Under the pieces are notes generated by a model that had not been told where the DNA came from, did no database searches, and saw only the letters and a program-made list of their open reading frames with translations. This document shows, in pieces, positions 1 through 8,901 of a stretch of 64,000 nt of DNA. The stretch is from Blattabacterium cuenoti. Lineage in GTDB: Bacteria; Bacteroidota; Bacteroidia; Flavobacteriales; Blattabacteriaceae. The stretch is from positions 1-64,000 of the forward strand of contig NZ_CP059225.1 in NCBI RefSeq assembly GCF_014251655.1, in the 5' to 3' direction. Position numbers and translations under genes: made by a program. Positions within the stretch are counted from its first letter, which is position 1. The number at the start of each line of letters is the position of its first letter.

Positions 1-1254
1 ATGGATAATGAAGCTTTAATAGATTCTTTTTCAGATTTTAAATATGAAAAAAATATAGATAGAGTTAGTCTTATGGCTATTTTAGAAGAATCAATACGAA
101 GTGTATTAAGAAAAAAATATGATTCATCTAAAAATTATGACATTATTGTAAATCCAGATCAAGGAGATTTAGAAATATGGAGGAATCGTATTGTAGTACT
201 AGATGGAAAAGTAAAGGATCCCAATAAAGAAATTGAATTATCTATAGCACGTAAGATAGAACCTGATTTTGAAATAGGAGAAGAAGTAACAGAAAAAGTA
301 GAGCTACGAACTTTGGGAAGAAGATCTATTTTATCTTTGAAACAAAATCTACTTTCAAAAATCAATGAATATGATAATACCAATGCTTATAAAAAATTTA
401 AAAATAAAGTAGGAGAAATAATGAATGTAGAAGTATATCATATTCTTGCAAAACAAATTATCATGAGAGATGAAGAACAAAATGAAATGGTTTTACCTAG
501 ACAAGAACAAATTCCAAGTGATTTTTTTAGAAAAGGAGATCCAGTTAAAGTTTTAGTAAAGAGAGTAGAATGGAGAGATAATAAACCTTTTGCTATTCTT
601 ACTAGAAAAGATGAATCTTTTTTAGAGGAACTTTTTAAGTTAGAAATACCAGAAGTTTCTGATGGTTTAATTACAGTAAAAAAAGTAGCACGTATTCCAG
701 GTGAAAAAGCTAAGGTTGCTGTAGAATCTTATGATGATCGTATTGATCCTGTTGGAGCTTGTGTAGGAATGAAAGGGTCTAGAATTCATCCTATTGTCAG
801 AGAATTAAGAAATGAAAATATAGATGTCATTAATTATACCTCTAACACTCAGTTATATATTACTAGAGCCATCAGTCCTGCTAAAGTTTCTATGATGGAA
901 GTAAACGAAGAATACAAATATGTTAACGTATATGTAAAACTAGAAGAGATTTCTAAAGCCATTGGAAAAGGAGGTCAAAACATAAAATTAGCTAGTCAAT
1001 TAACTGGATACAAAATACATATATTTAGAGATTTTCCTTATGAAGATGACGTTGAATTAATAGAATTTTCTGATGAAATAGATCCAAAAGTATTGGATAA
1101 ATTTCATAAAGTAGGTTTAAATACTGCAAAATCTGTTTTAAATTATAGAAGAAATGACTTAAGTAAACGTACTAATCTTGAAGAAAAAATAATCAATAAA
1201 GTAGTTTCCATATTAAAAAAAGAATTTGAAGAAGAATTAAATATAAATACATAA
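1..1254 (+). CDS. nusA: Transcription termination/antitermination factor NusA
   Basis: NusA binds RNA polymerase and nascent RNA and controls pausing, Rho-dependent termination and antitermination. The 417-residue product has the usual order: an N-terminal polymerase-binding domain (about 1-125), an S1 domain (about 135-200) and two KH domains (about 225-350). The block RIPGEKAKVAV followed by DPVGACVGMKGSRI is the family hallmark, and a second KH motif, AIGKGGQNIKLA, follows. The length fits Bacteroidota NusA, which lacks the extra acidic C-terminal repeats of the enterobacterial protein. The ATG at base 1 matches the expected start (MDNEALIDSFSDFK), so the gene is probably complete although the window begins exactly here. 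It is followed by infB after 29 bases, the conserved nusA-infB operon. Upstream rimP would lie outside the window. Confidence 0.96.
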   Translation: MDNEALIDSFSDFKYEKNIDRVSLMAILEESIRSVLRKKYDSSKNYDIIVNPDQGDLEIWRNRIVVLDGKVKDPNKEIELSIARKIEPDFEIGEEVTEKVELRTLGRRSILSLKQNLLSKINEYDNTNAYKKFKNKVGEIMNVEVYHILAKQIIMRDEEQNEMVLPRQEQIPSDFFRKGDPVKVLVKRVEWRDNKPFAILTRKDESFLEELFKLEIPEVSDGLITVKKVARIPGEKAKVAVESYDDRIDPVGACVGMKGSRIHPIVRELRNENIDVINYTSNTQLYITRAISPAKVSMMEVNEEYKYVNVYVKLEEISKAIGKGGQNIKLASQLTGYKIHIFRDFPYEDDVELIEFSDEIDPKVLDKFHKVGLNTAKSVLNYRRNDLSKRTNLEEKIINKVVSILKKEFEEELNINT

Positions 1255-1283
1255 TTATTTTATTTTTATTAATACATTCTTAT

Positions 1284-3872
1284 ATGACGGATAAAGATAA
1301 AATCAGATTAAAAACAGTATTAACCAAATTTAATATCTCTTTACAAAGAGTAGTTAATTTTTTACAAAAAAAAGGAATTAAAATAGAACATAATCCTAAT
1401 ACTAAAATAGAAAAAAAGGTCTATAAATTTATTATGAGAGAATTTAAAACTTATAAAGAAATCCGAGAAGAATCTGAAAAGGTTGTTTTGCAAAAAAGAA
1501 TGGAAAAAGAAAAAATAAAAGAAGAATTACTGAGATCAAAACATATTTATGCTACTAAAATTATACGTGATAAACCAGAAGAAGATTTAATTGAATTCAA
1601 AAAGATAGAAATAGAAAATAGTAAAAAATATGATAATCAAGAAGAAAAAAAAAATAAAAAATTAGAACAAAAAATAGAAAATAAACTTACAAAAAAACCT
1701 GAACATATTGATACTATTTATCATAAATTAGATGGAGTAATATTAACAGGAGATAGAATAGATTTATCTCAATTTGAAAAAAAGAGAGTAAAACAAGAAA
1801 ATCATATCAAAAAAAAACGAAAAAGAATTAAAAAAGAAATTATTGTTGATGAAATAAAAAATTTTCCTGTAGAAAAAAAACAAGATAAGGAAAAAGAACG
1901 TTTTTATTATGAAAAAAGAATAGAAAAATCAAAAGAAAAAAAATATTCTAAAAAACTAGAAATTACTGAAGAACAAATAGAAAAGCAGATCAAAGAAACT
2001 TTAGAAAAACTATCCTACAAAGGAATAAAATCAAAAGCTTCAAAAATTAGAAAAGAAAAACGTCAACAAAAAAAAGAAAAAAGACTTTTACAAAATGAAA
2101 TAGAACATGAGAATAAAGAAAAAGTATTAAAAATAGCTGAATTTACAACTGTAAATGAATTAGCATCTATGATGAAAGTAAACGCTACAGATGTTATTGT
2201 TTCTTGTATGTCTTTAGGAATTATGGTTACCATGAATCAAAGATTAGATGCTGAAATATTAACTTTAGTATCAGATGAGTTTGGATATAACGTAGAATTT
2301 ATCGGATTAGATTTAGAAGAAGCAATACAAGATGATAAAGATTTGGAAGAAAATTTACATCCTAGACCTCCAATCATTACTGTTATGGGCCATGTAGATC
2401 ATGGAAAAACATCTCTATTAGATTATATTAGAAATACTAATGTTATTGCTGGAGAAGCTGGGGGTATTACTCAACATATAGCGGCATATAGTGTAGAATG
2501 TTCTAATAATCAAAAAAGTATTACTTTTTTAGACACTCCGGGTCATGAAGCCTTCACTGCTATGCGAGCTAGAGGAGCTCAAATTACAGATATAGCAATT
2601 ATAGTTATTGCTGCAGATGATCAAGTAATGCCACAAACTAAAGAAGCTATTAGTCATGCTCAAGCAGCTAATGTTCCTATTATATTTGTGTTTAATAAAA
2701 TGGACAAATCAAATGCTAATCCTGATAAAATAAGAGAACAATTAGCAAATTTAAATATATTAGTAGAAGAATGGAGGGGAAAATATCCTACTCAAGAAAT
2801 ATCAGCAAAATTAGGAACTGGAATTCCCCAATTATTAGAAAAAGTACTGATAGTATCTGAATTATTAGATTTAAAAGCTAATCCTAATAAACCCGCTGTA
2901 GGAACTGTGATAGAAGCCTCTTTAGACAAAGGAAGAGGATACATAACAACCTTACTATTGCAAGGAGGAACATTAAAAGTTGGAGATTATGTATTGGCAG
3001 GAAGTCATCATGGAAAAGTTAAAAGTATTTTGGATGAAAGAGGAAAATCCATTCCATCAGCAGGACCTTCTAAACCTATTACTATATTAGGACTAAACGG
3101 AGCTCCTACTGCGGGAGATAAATTTAAAGTATTTATAGACGAAAAAGAAGCAAAACAATTGGCTTCTAGAAGAGAACAATTACAAAGAGAACAAAATATA
3201 CGTGCTCAAAAACATCTTACATTAGATGAAATAGGAAGACGTATTGCACTAGGAGATTTTAAAGAACTCAAAATTATTCTTAAAGGAGATGTAGATGGTT
3301 CAGTAGAGGCTATTACTGATGCACTTCAAAAATTATCTACAAATACTATCATGATAAATATTATTTATAAAGGAGTAGGTCAAATCACAGAATCTGATGT
3401 ATTATTGGCAAGTGCTTCCGATGCTATTATAATAGGATTCAATGTTCGTCCCAATATTGGAGCAAAAAACATAGAAAAAAAAGAAGATATAGAAATACGA
3501 ACTTATTCTATTATATACGATGTTATTAATGATATTCAAGAAGCTATCGATGGAATGCTTATTCCTGAAATAAGAGAAAAAATATTAGGAAATGCAGAGA
3601 TAAGAGAAATATTCAAAATTCCGAAAATAGGAACTATAGCTGGATGTATGGTCATAGAAGGAAAATTATCAAGACAAGCAAAAGTAAGATTAATACGAGA
3701 AGGAATTGTTATCCATAATGGAGAATTTACTTCTATGAAACGTTTTAAAGAAGATGTAAAAGAAGTTTATAAAGGATATGAATGTGGATTAAGCATAAAA
3801 AATTATCATAATCTAAGATCCGGAGATATTGTAGAGGTTTATGAAGAATTAGTTGAAAATAATAAAAACTGA
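1284..3872 (+). CDS. infB: Translation initiation factor IF-2
   Basis: IF-2 is the GTPase that places initiator tRNA on the small ribosomal subunit and promotes subunit joining. The 862-residue protein has a long Lys/Glu-rich, low-complexity N-terminal half (about 1-280), a short IF2_N-type region (about 285-340), then the G domain with G1 GHVDHGKT, G3 DTPGH and G4 NKMD, and the C-terminal beta-barrel and fMet-tRNA binding domains ending near KNYHNLRSGDIVEVYE. All GTPase motifs are intact. The N-terminus is compositionally extreme, as expected from A+T drift in this poorly conserved part. It sits between nusA and aspS on the same strand and ends 8 bases before the aspS start, so co-transcription with nusA is likely. 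Confidence 0.97.
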   Translation: MTDKDKIRLKTVLTKFNISLQRVVNFLQKKGIKIEHNPNTKIEKKVYKFIMREFKTYKEIREESEKVVLQKRMEKEKIKEELLRSKHIYATKIIRDKPEEDLIEFKKIEIENSKKYDNQEEKKNKKLEQKIENKLTKKPEHIDTIYHKLDGVILTGDRIDLSQFEKKRVKQENHIKKKRKRIKKEIIVDEIKNFPVEKKQDKEKERFYYEKRIEKSKEKKYSKKLEITEEQIEKQIKETLEKLSYKGIKSKASKIRKEKRQQKKEKRLLQNEIEHENKEKVLKIAEFTTVNELASMMKVNATDVIVSCMSLGIMVTMNQRLDAEILTLVSDEFGYNVEFIGLDLEEAIQDDKDLEENLHPRPPIITVMGHVDHGKTSLLDYIRNTNVIAGEAGGITQHIAAYSVECSNNQKSITFLDTPGHEAFTAMRARGAQITDIAIIVIAADDQVMPQTKEAISHAQAANVPIIFVFNKMDKSNANPDKIREQLANLNILVEEWRGKYPTQEISAKLGTGIPQLLEKVLIVSELLDLKANPNKPAVGTVIEASLDKGRGYITTLLLQGGTLKVGDYVLAGSHHGKVKSILDERGKSIPSAGPSKPITILGLNGAPTAGDKFKVFIDEKEAKQLASRREQLQREQNIRAQKHLTLDEIGRRIALGDFKELKIILKGDVDGSVEAITDALQKLSTNTIMINIIYKGVGQITESDVLLASASDAIIIGFNVRPNIGAKNIEKKEDIEIRTYSIIYDVINDIQEAIDGMLIPEIREKILGNAEIREIFKIPKIGTIAGCMVIEGKLSRQAKVRLIREGIVIHNGEFTSMKRFKEDVKEVYKGYECGLSIKNYHNLRSGDIVEVYEELVENNKN

Positions 3873-3880
3873 TAAATTTT

Positions 3881-5581
3881 ATGTATAGAACACATAATTG
3901 TGGAGAACTGTGTAAAAAAGATATTGGAAAAGAAGTTATTTTATCTGGATGGATTCAAAACATAAGAGATTTAGGATCTTTATTTTTTATAGATATTAGA
4001 GATTATTTTGGAATTACACAACTTATTTTTACAAAAAAAAAGAAAAATATTTTTTTAGAAAAAGAGTTTTTAATTAAAATCAAAGGAAAAGTAATAGAAA
4101 GATTATCTAAAAATTATAAGATTCCTACAGGAGAAATAGAAATTCTCGTATTTTCCATAGAAATATTAAACTCCTCTATTTCCATTCCTTTTAGCATAGA
4201 AAATGAAAAAGATGGAACTGAAAAAGTTAGAATGATGTATAGATACCTTGATATAAGAAGAAATACTATAAAAAATAATTTAATTATTCGTCATGATCTC
4301 ACTTTGGAAATACGAAATTTTCTTTCTAGAAATGGTTTTCTAGAAATAGAAACTCCTATACTTACAAATTATACTTCAGAGGGAGCTAGAAGTTTTGTTG
4401 TCCCGTCTAGAACACAAATCGGAAAATTTTATGCATTATCTCAATCTCCTCAATTATTTAAACAATTATTGATGATAGGTGGGATCGATAAGTATTTTCA
4501 AATAGTAAAATGTTTTAGAGATGAAGATCCTCGTTCTGATAGACAAATAGAGTTTACACAAATAGATTGTGAAATGTCTTTTGTAGAAAAAAATGATATA
4601 TTAATTTTTTTTGAAAATTTTATAAAACATTTATTTAATAAAATCAAAAATATTCAACTTGAACCTTTTCCTTCTATTTCTTATACAAATGCGATAAAAA
4701 TGTATGGAACGGATAAACCTGATCTTCGTTTGGATATGTCTTTTGTTGAACTAAATCATTTAGTGAAAGATATTAATTTTTTAAAAGACCAAGAATTGGT
4801 TATAGGAATAAAAGTCAAAGAATTTGTTCATGTAAATGATTTTTTAATCAAATTGAAAAAAGTAGAAAATAAAAATTTTTTATGGATTCATATACAAAAT
4901 AATAAAGAAGAAAAAAATTATATTTCTTCTAATCAAGATTTTAGTAAGGAAAATTTACTACTTTTTATCAAGTATTTTAAGGCTAGTCCTGGTGATTTAT
5001 TATTTATTTATTTCGGAAATAAAAAGGAAACAAGAGAAAAACTTAGAAAAATACGTTTTAAAATCGCTCATCATTTGAATTTAATCAATCCTAAACTTTT
5101 TAAACCATTATGGATTATAGATTCTCCTCTTTTTGAATGGGAAGAAAAATATAAAAGGTATAAATCAGTACATCATCCGTTTACTAGTCCAAAAGAAGAA
5201 GATATTCATTTATTATTAGAAGAAAAAGATCCAGGGACTATTCGGTCTCAATCTTTTGATTTAATTATCAATGGAATAGAGATTGGAAGTGGATCTATTC
5301 GAATTCATAATAAAAACGTACAAAATTTAGTATTTAAACATTTAGGATTATCAATAAAAGAAATAGAATCTCAATTTGGTTTTTTTATAAAAGCTTTAGA
5401 ATATGGAACTCCTCCTCATGGAGGAATAGCTTTTGGATTAGATAGATTAATTAATCTTTTGGAAGGGAATGATAACATCAAAAATTTCATAGCCTTTCCA
5501 AAAAATAATTATGGAAAAGATTTAATGATTAATGCTCCATCTTTTTTAAAAGATGAAAAATTAAATAAATTACATTTTTGA
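3881..5581 (+). CDS. aspS: Aspartyl-tRNA synthetase
   Basis: A class IIb synthetase that charges tRNA-Asp. The 566 residues show the N-terminal OB-fold anticodon-binding domain (MYRTHNCGEL to about 105), the catalytic core with motif 2 (FRDEDPRSDRQIEFTQID) and motif 3 (PPHGGIAFGLDRL), and the bacterial GAD insertion between them (about 270-400). It is slightly shorter than the roughly 580-590 residues usual for bacteria, the loss being mainly in the insertion. The start is the only ATG that leaves the OB fold whole. Its 3' end overlaps the convergent ppa gene by 12 bases. Whether the enzyme is discriminating or also charges tRNA-Asn cannot be decided from this window. Confidence 0.96.
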   Translation: MYRTHNCGELCKKDIGKEVILSGWIQNIRDLGSLFFIDIRDYFGITQLIFTKKKKNIFLEKEFLIKIKGKVIERLSKNYKIPTGEIEILVFSIEILNSSISIPFSIENEKDGTEKVRMMYRYLDIRRNTIKNNLIIRHDLTLEIRNFLSRNGFLEIETPILTNYTSEGARSFVVPSRTQIGKFYALSQSPQLFKQLLMIGGIDKYFQIVKCFRDEDPRSDRQIEFTQIDCEMSFVEKNDILIFFENFIKHLFNKIKNIQLEPFPSISYTNAIKMYGTDKPDLRLDMSFVELNHLVKDINFLKDQELVIGIKVKEFVHVNDFLIKLKKVENKNFLWIHIQNNKEEKNYISSNQDFSKENLLLFIKYFKASPGDLLFIYFGNKKETREKLRKIRFKIAHHLNLINPKLFKPLWIIDSPLFEWEEKYKRYKSVHHPFTSPKEEDIHLLLEEKDPGTIRSQSFDLIINGIEIGSGSIRIHNKNVQNLVFKHLGLSIKEIESQFGFFIKALEYGTPPHGGIAFGLDRLINLLEGNDNIKNFIAFPKNNYGKDLMINAPSFLKDEKLNKLHF

Positions 5582-6067
5582 TAAACAATTTTTATATCGT
5601 AAACAAGATTCTTGATATACTGATACAGCTTTTTTTTGATTTTTCCAATCTCCTATTTTTACTTTTTTGTTTTCTAAATCTTTATATACCATAAAAAAAT
5701 GTTCGATTTCTTTTTTAATATGTAATCCAATTTCGTCAATATTGTTTATAGTATTATAATTAGGGTCAGAAACTGGAACAGTCATCATTTTTTCATCTTT
5801 TCCTTTTTCATCTGTCATGAAAAAAATCCCAATAGGTTTTACTTTTATTAAACAACCTGGAATTGTAGGCTCAGTTAAAAAAACCAATACATCTAATGGA
5901 TCTCCATCCATAGAAAGTGTTTTTGGAATAAAACCATAATCTGTTGGATAACTCATAGGAGAATATAAAACTCGATCTAATCGAATAAGATTATTTTTTT
6001 TATCAAACTCATATTTATTTCTACTTCCTTTTGGTATTTCAATGAGTACATCAAAGTTTACTTCCAT
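5570..6067 (-). CDS. ppa: Inorganic pyrophosphatase (family I)
   Basis: A soluble Mg-dependent enzyme that hydrolyses pyrophosphate to orthophosphate and pulls biosynthetic reactions forward. The 165 residues contain the family I active-site residues: EIPKGSRNKYEFD near the N-terminus, the signature DGDPLDVLVF (about 55-64), and the metal-binding stretch around DEKGKDEK (about 86-93). The length is near the 175 residues typical of family I. It is second in a two-gene minus-strand unit: the E2 gene stops 4 bases upstream of its ATG. Its 3' end overlaps aspS by 12 bases tail to tail. Confidence 0.96.
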   Translation of the reverse strand: MEVNFDVLIEIPKGSRNKYEFDKKNNLIRLDRVLYSPMSYPTDYGFIPKTLSMDGDPLDVLVFLTEPTIPGCLIKVKPIGIFFMTDEKGKDEKMMTVPVSDPNYNTINNIDEIGLHIKKEIEHFFMVYKDLENKKVKIGDWKNQKKAVSVYQESCLRYKNCLSKM

Positions 6068-6071
6068 ATTT

Positions 6072-7283
6072 TTATATTATTGTTGTATAACAGTTAAATT
6101 TTTCTAGATATAAAGCTACTCTTTTTGCAAAACGACCACCTAATTCTCCATCTATAACACGATGATCATAAGAATGAGATAAATAAATTTTATGTCTGAT
6201 TCCTATTAAATCTCCTTTTGGGGTTTCTATAATTGATAATTTCTTTTGAATTAATCCTATAGCCATAATAGCAACTTGTGGTTGATGTATAATTGGAGTT
6301 CCAAAAAGATTACCAAAACTACCTATATTACTGATAGTATAGGTTCCACCTTTAGTTTCTTCAGGTTTTAATTGATTAGATTTAGCTCTTTTTATTAAAT
6401 CGTTGATAATTTTTATTAATCCTCCTAAATTGTAGGAATCTGCATGTTTAATTACTGGAACAATTAAATTACCGTTAGGTAAAGCTGTTGCTAATCCAAT
6501 ATGGATATTTTTCTTTCTTATTATGTTTGTTCCATTAATAGATATATTGATCATAGGAAGATCTTTTATCGCTTTCACTACGCATTCTACAAAAACGGAC
6601 ATTAAAGTCAGTTTTTCTCCCGTATTTTTTTGAAAAGTCTCTTTCATTTTTTCTCTCCATTCTACAACGTTTGTAACATCTGCTTCAACAAAAGAAGTTA
6701 CATGTGCAGATATATTTTTACTTTTAATCATATGTTCTGCAATGATTTTACGCATTCTATCCATTTCTACAATAACTTCTTCGTTTTCTTTATCATTGTT
6801 TTTTTCACATGATAAAAAAATATCATCATATTTAGGAGAAATTATTTTATTTTTTTTTATACTCTGAAGATAGTTTAATATATCTATTTTAGTAACTCTT
6901 CCTTTTCTTCCTGTACCTTCTATAGAGTTTAGTTCATAAATGCTAATCCCCTCTCTATGAGCAATAGTACGTACAAGAGGAGAAAAATATTTTTTATTTT
7001 CAGAAGAAAATATATAATTCTCTTTTATAGAAAAAATTTTTTCTTCCGTCTCTAAAATCGCTATTGATTTACCAATTTTAGCTATTTCATTAGTAGCTAA
7101 TAATTTCTTTTTTAAGATACCATTAACCGGAGAAGTAATTTCAGAATCTACTTTATCCGTGGCTATTTCTACTAAAACGTCTTCTTTTTTTATGGAATCT
7201 CCCTCTTTTTTTAACCAACGAATGATAGTAGCCTCAGCTATACCTTCACCCATGGCGGGGAGCCTTAAATTATACTCTTCCAT
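6072..7283 (-). CDS. 2-oxo acid dehydrogenase complex E2 (dihydrolipoyl acyltransferase)
   Basis: This is the acyltransferase core of a 2-oxo acid dehydrogenase complex. The 403 residues comprise one N-terminal lipoyl domain with the modifiable lysine in TDKVDSE (K44), a peripheral-subunit-binding domain (about 100-140, with GTGRKGRVTKID) and the C-terminal catalytic domain with SYDHRVIDGE (H374 and D378 of the HxxxDG motif). It is clearly different from the second E2 at 55883-57079, which pairs with SucA. The substrate is therefore most likely pyruvate or branched-chain oxo acids, but no E1 or E3 gene lies alongside to settle this. It precedes ppa on the same strand with a 4-base gap. Confidence 0.9.
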   Translation of the reverse strand: MEEYNLRLPAMGEGIAEATIIRWLKKEGDSIKKEDVLVEIATDKVDSEITSPVNGILKKKLLATNEIAKIGKSIAILETEEKIFSIKENYIFSSENKKYFSPLVRTIAHREGISIYELNSIEGTGRKGRVTKIDILNYLQSIKKNKIISPKYDDIFLSCEKNNDKENEEVIVEMDRMRKIIAEHMIKSKNISAHVTSFVEADVTNVVEWREKMKETFQKNTGEKLTLMSVFVECVVKAIKDLPMINISINGTNIIRKKNIHIGLATALPNGNLIVPVIKHADSYNLGGLIKIINDLIKRAKSNQLKPEETKGGTYTISNIGSFGNLFGTPIIHQPQVAIMAIGLIQKKLSIIETPKGDLIGIRHKIYLSHSYDHRVIDGELGGRFAKRVALYLEKFNCYTTII

Positions 7284-7298
7284 ATAGATTAATCGTTT

Positions 7299-7306
7299 TA
7301 TATTTG
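7299..7306 (+). promoter_or_regulatory. Possible -7 box (TATATTTG) upstream of the NAD(P)HX repair gene
   Basis: TATATTTG matches the Bacteroidota sigma-A -7 consensus TAnnTTTG. It lies 62 bases before the ATG at 7369, in the 85-base gap between the divergent E2 and NAD(P)HX genes. No clear TTG element is seen at the expected -33 distance, so this is only half a promoter and may be chance in such A+T-rich DNA. Confidence 0.3.
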
Positions 7307-7368
7307 CAAATTAGGGATCAGACTTCATACATAAAATAAAATCAAAAATAATAAATTCATTTTAAAAA

Positions 7369-8901
7369 ATGAAAATTCTTTCTTTAAATCAAATCAAAAA
7401 AATGGATCAATATTGTATTGATTACGAATCAATTTCTTCATTAAAATTAATGAAACGAGCAGCTAAAAGTTGTTTTAATTGGATTATAAATTATAAATAT
7501 TTTCAACTTAAAAAAGTTCCATTTATAGTATTAGCAGGAAATGGAAATAATGGAGGAGACGGACTTTATTTAGCTAAAATGTTATATTTATATGGAGAAA
7601 AAGTTTCTGTATACATAATTAATATTTCTAATCATTATTCAAATGAATTTTTAATCAATAAAGAGGAAATATTAAAACATAAAATAGGATTGAAAATTAT
7701 TTGTGAGAAAGATCAATTTCCTTGTTTAGATCCAAATAGTTACCTTATTGATGCTATTTTTGGTATAGGATTAAATAGAAATATAAATCAATATTGGAAA
7801 TCTTTTTTTCATTATATCAATAAAAATCAATTTAAATCAGTGATATCTATAGATATTCCTTCTGGACTTTTCATGGAAAAAAATCATGAAGATTTTAAGG
7901 GAATAATTAAAGCGAATCATACTTTAACTTTTCAAGTTCCTAAACTCCCTTTTTTTTTACCTACTTATGCTGATTATGTTGGAGAATGGTCTATATTAAA
8001 TATTGGATGGAAAGATCATTTCTTTCATAGAATACATACTAAAAAATTTTATATAGATAAAAGGTTTATTAATTCTATATATATATTATATAAAAGAAAT
8101 AAATTTTCTCATAAAGGGAATTATGGCCATGGAATGATTATAGGTGGTAGTTATGGTATGATGGGATCGGTTGTACTTTCTGCAACAGCAAGTCTTCGTA
8201 CTGGAATTGGAAAATTAAGTATTTATGTTCCATTTTGTGGATATGAAATCATACAAAATTCTATACCAGAAGCAATTGTTAAAACAGACAAATATAAAGA
8301 TTGGATTGGAAATATTATTGATGATATTGATCATATTAATGCAGTAGGAATAGGAATAGGAATGGGGAATCATCCAAAAACTGCATATGCTTTGGAATCT
8401 TTTTTTTTAAAAAAAAAAAAGATTCCAATGGTGATTGACGCAGACGCTATAAATATAATGTCCAATCATATCTATTTATTAGATTATCTTCCAGAAGGAA
8501 GTATTATTACTCCACATCCAAAAGAATTTTATAGATTATGTGGCCCATGGAAAAATGATTATAACAAATTGGAAATTTTAAAAAAAATATCTATAAAATA
8601 TAAAATATTTATTGTTTTAAAAGGCGCTCATACTGTAATTTCAACTCCTCATGGAGAATTATATTTTAATAGTACTGGAAATCCAGGGATAGCAACATCT
8701 GGTAGTGGAGACGTTCTTACCGGTATGATTCTAAGTTTTTTATCTCAAAAATATACTCCTAAAGAAGCCTGTATTATGGGAGTATATTTACATGGATTAT
8801 CAGGAGATATAGCTGTTTTATCAAAAAAATTAAGTAAAGAATCAATCATATCTCGTGATATTATCAATTATATAGGAAAAGCTTATCATGAAATAAAATA
8901 A
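7369..8901 (+). CDS. nnr: Bifunctional NAD(P)H-hydrate epimerase / ADP-dependent NAD(P)H-hydrate dehydratase
   Basis: This protein repairs hydrated, inactive NADH and NADPH: the N-terminal YjeF_N domain epimerises the R and S hydrates and the C-terminal kinase-like domain dehydrates the S form. The 510-residue protein keeps both parts. GNGNNGGDGL (about 57-66) marks the epimerase. TPHPKEF, VLKGAHT and the GNPGIATSGSGDVLTG block near 440-460 mark the dehydratase nucleotide-binding and catalytic region. The length is normal for the fused bacterial form. It is a single-gene unit, divergent from the E2 gene, and its 3' end overlaps lnt by 16 bases tail to tail. Retaining a metabolite-repair enzyme in a reduced genome fits a respiring symbiont. 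Confidence 0.94.
   Translation: MKILSLNQIKKMDQYCIDYESISSLKLMKRAAKSCFNWIINYKYFQLKKVPFIVLAGNGNNGGDGLYLAKMLYLYGEKVSVYIINISNHYSNEFLINKEEILKHKIGLKIICEKDQFPCLDPNSYLIDAIFGIGLNRNINQYWKSFFHYINKNQFKSVISIDIPSGLFMEKNHEDFKGIIKANHTLTFQVPKLPFFLPTYADYVGEWSILNIGWKDHFFHRIHTKKFYIDKRFINSIYILYKRNKFSHKGNYGHGMIIGGSYGMMGSVVLSATASLRTGIGKLSIYVPFCGYEIIQNSIPEAIVKTDKYKDWIGNIIDDIDHINAVGIGIGMGNHPKTAYALESFFLKKKKIPMVIDADAINIMSNHIYLLDYLPEGSIITPHPKEFYRLCGPWKNDYNKLEILKKISIKYKIFIVLKGAHTVISTPHGELYFNSTGNPGIATSGSGDVLTGMILSFLSQKYTPKEACIMGVYLHGLSGDIAVLSKKLSKESIISRDIINYIGKAYHEIK

Noticed and set aside
1284-2120. Lys/Glu-rich repetitive stretch in infB considered as a possible coiled-coil insertion or foreign domain
   Set aside because: The N-terminal part of IF-2 is naturally variable and charged; A-rich codons from base composition explain it.
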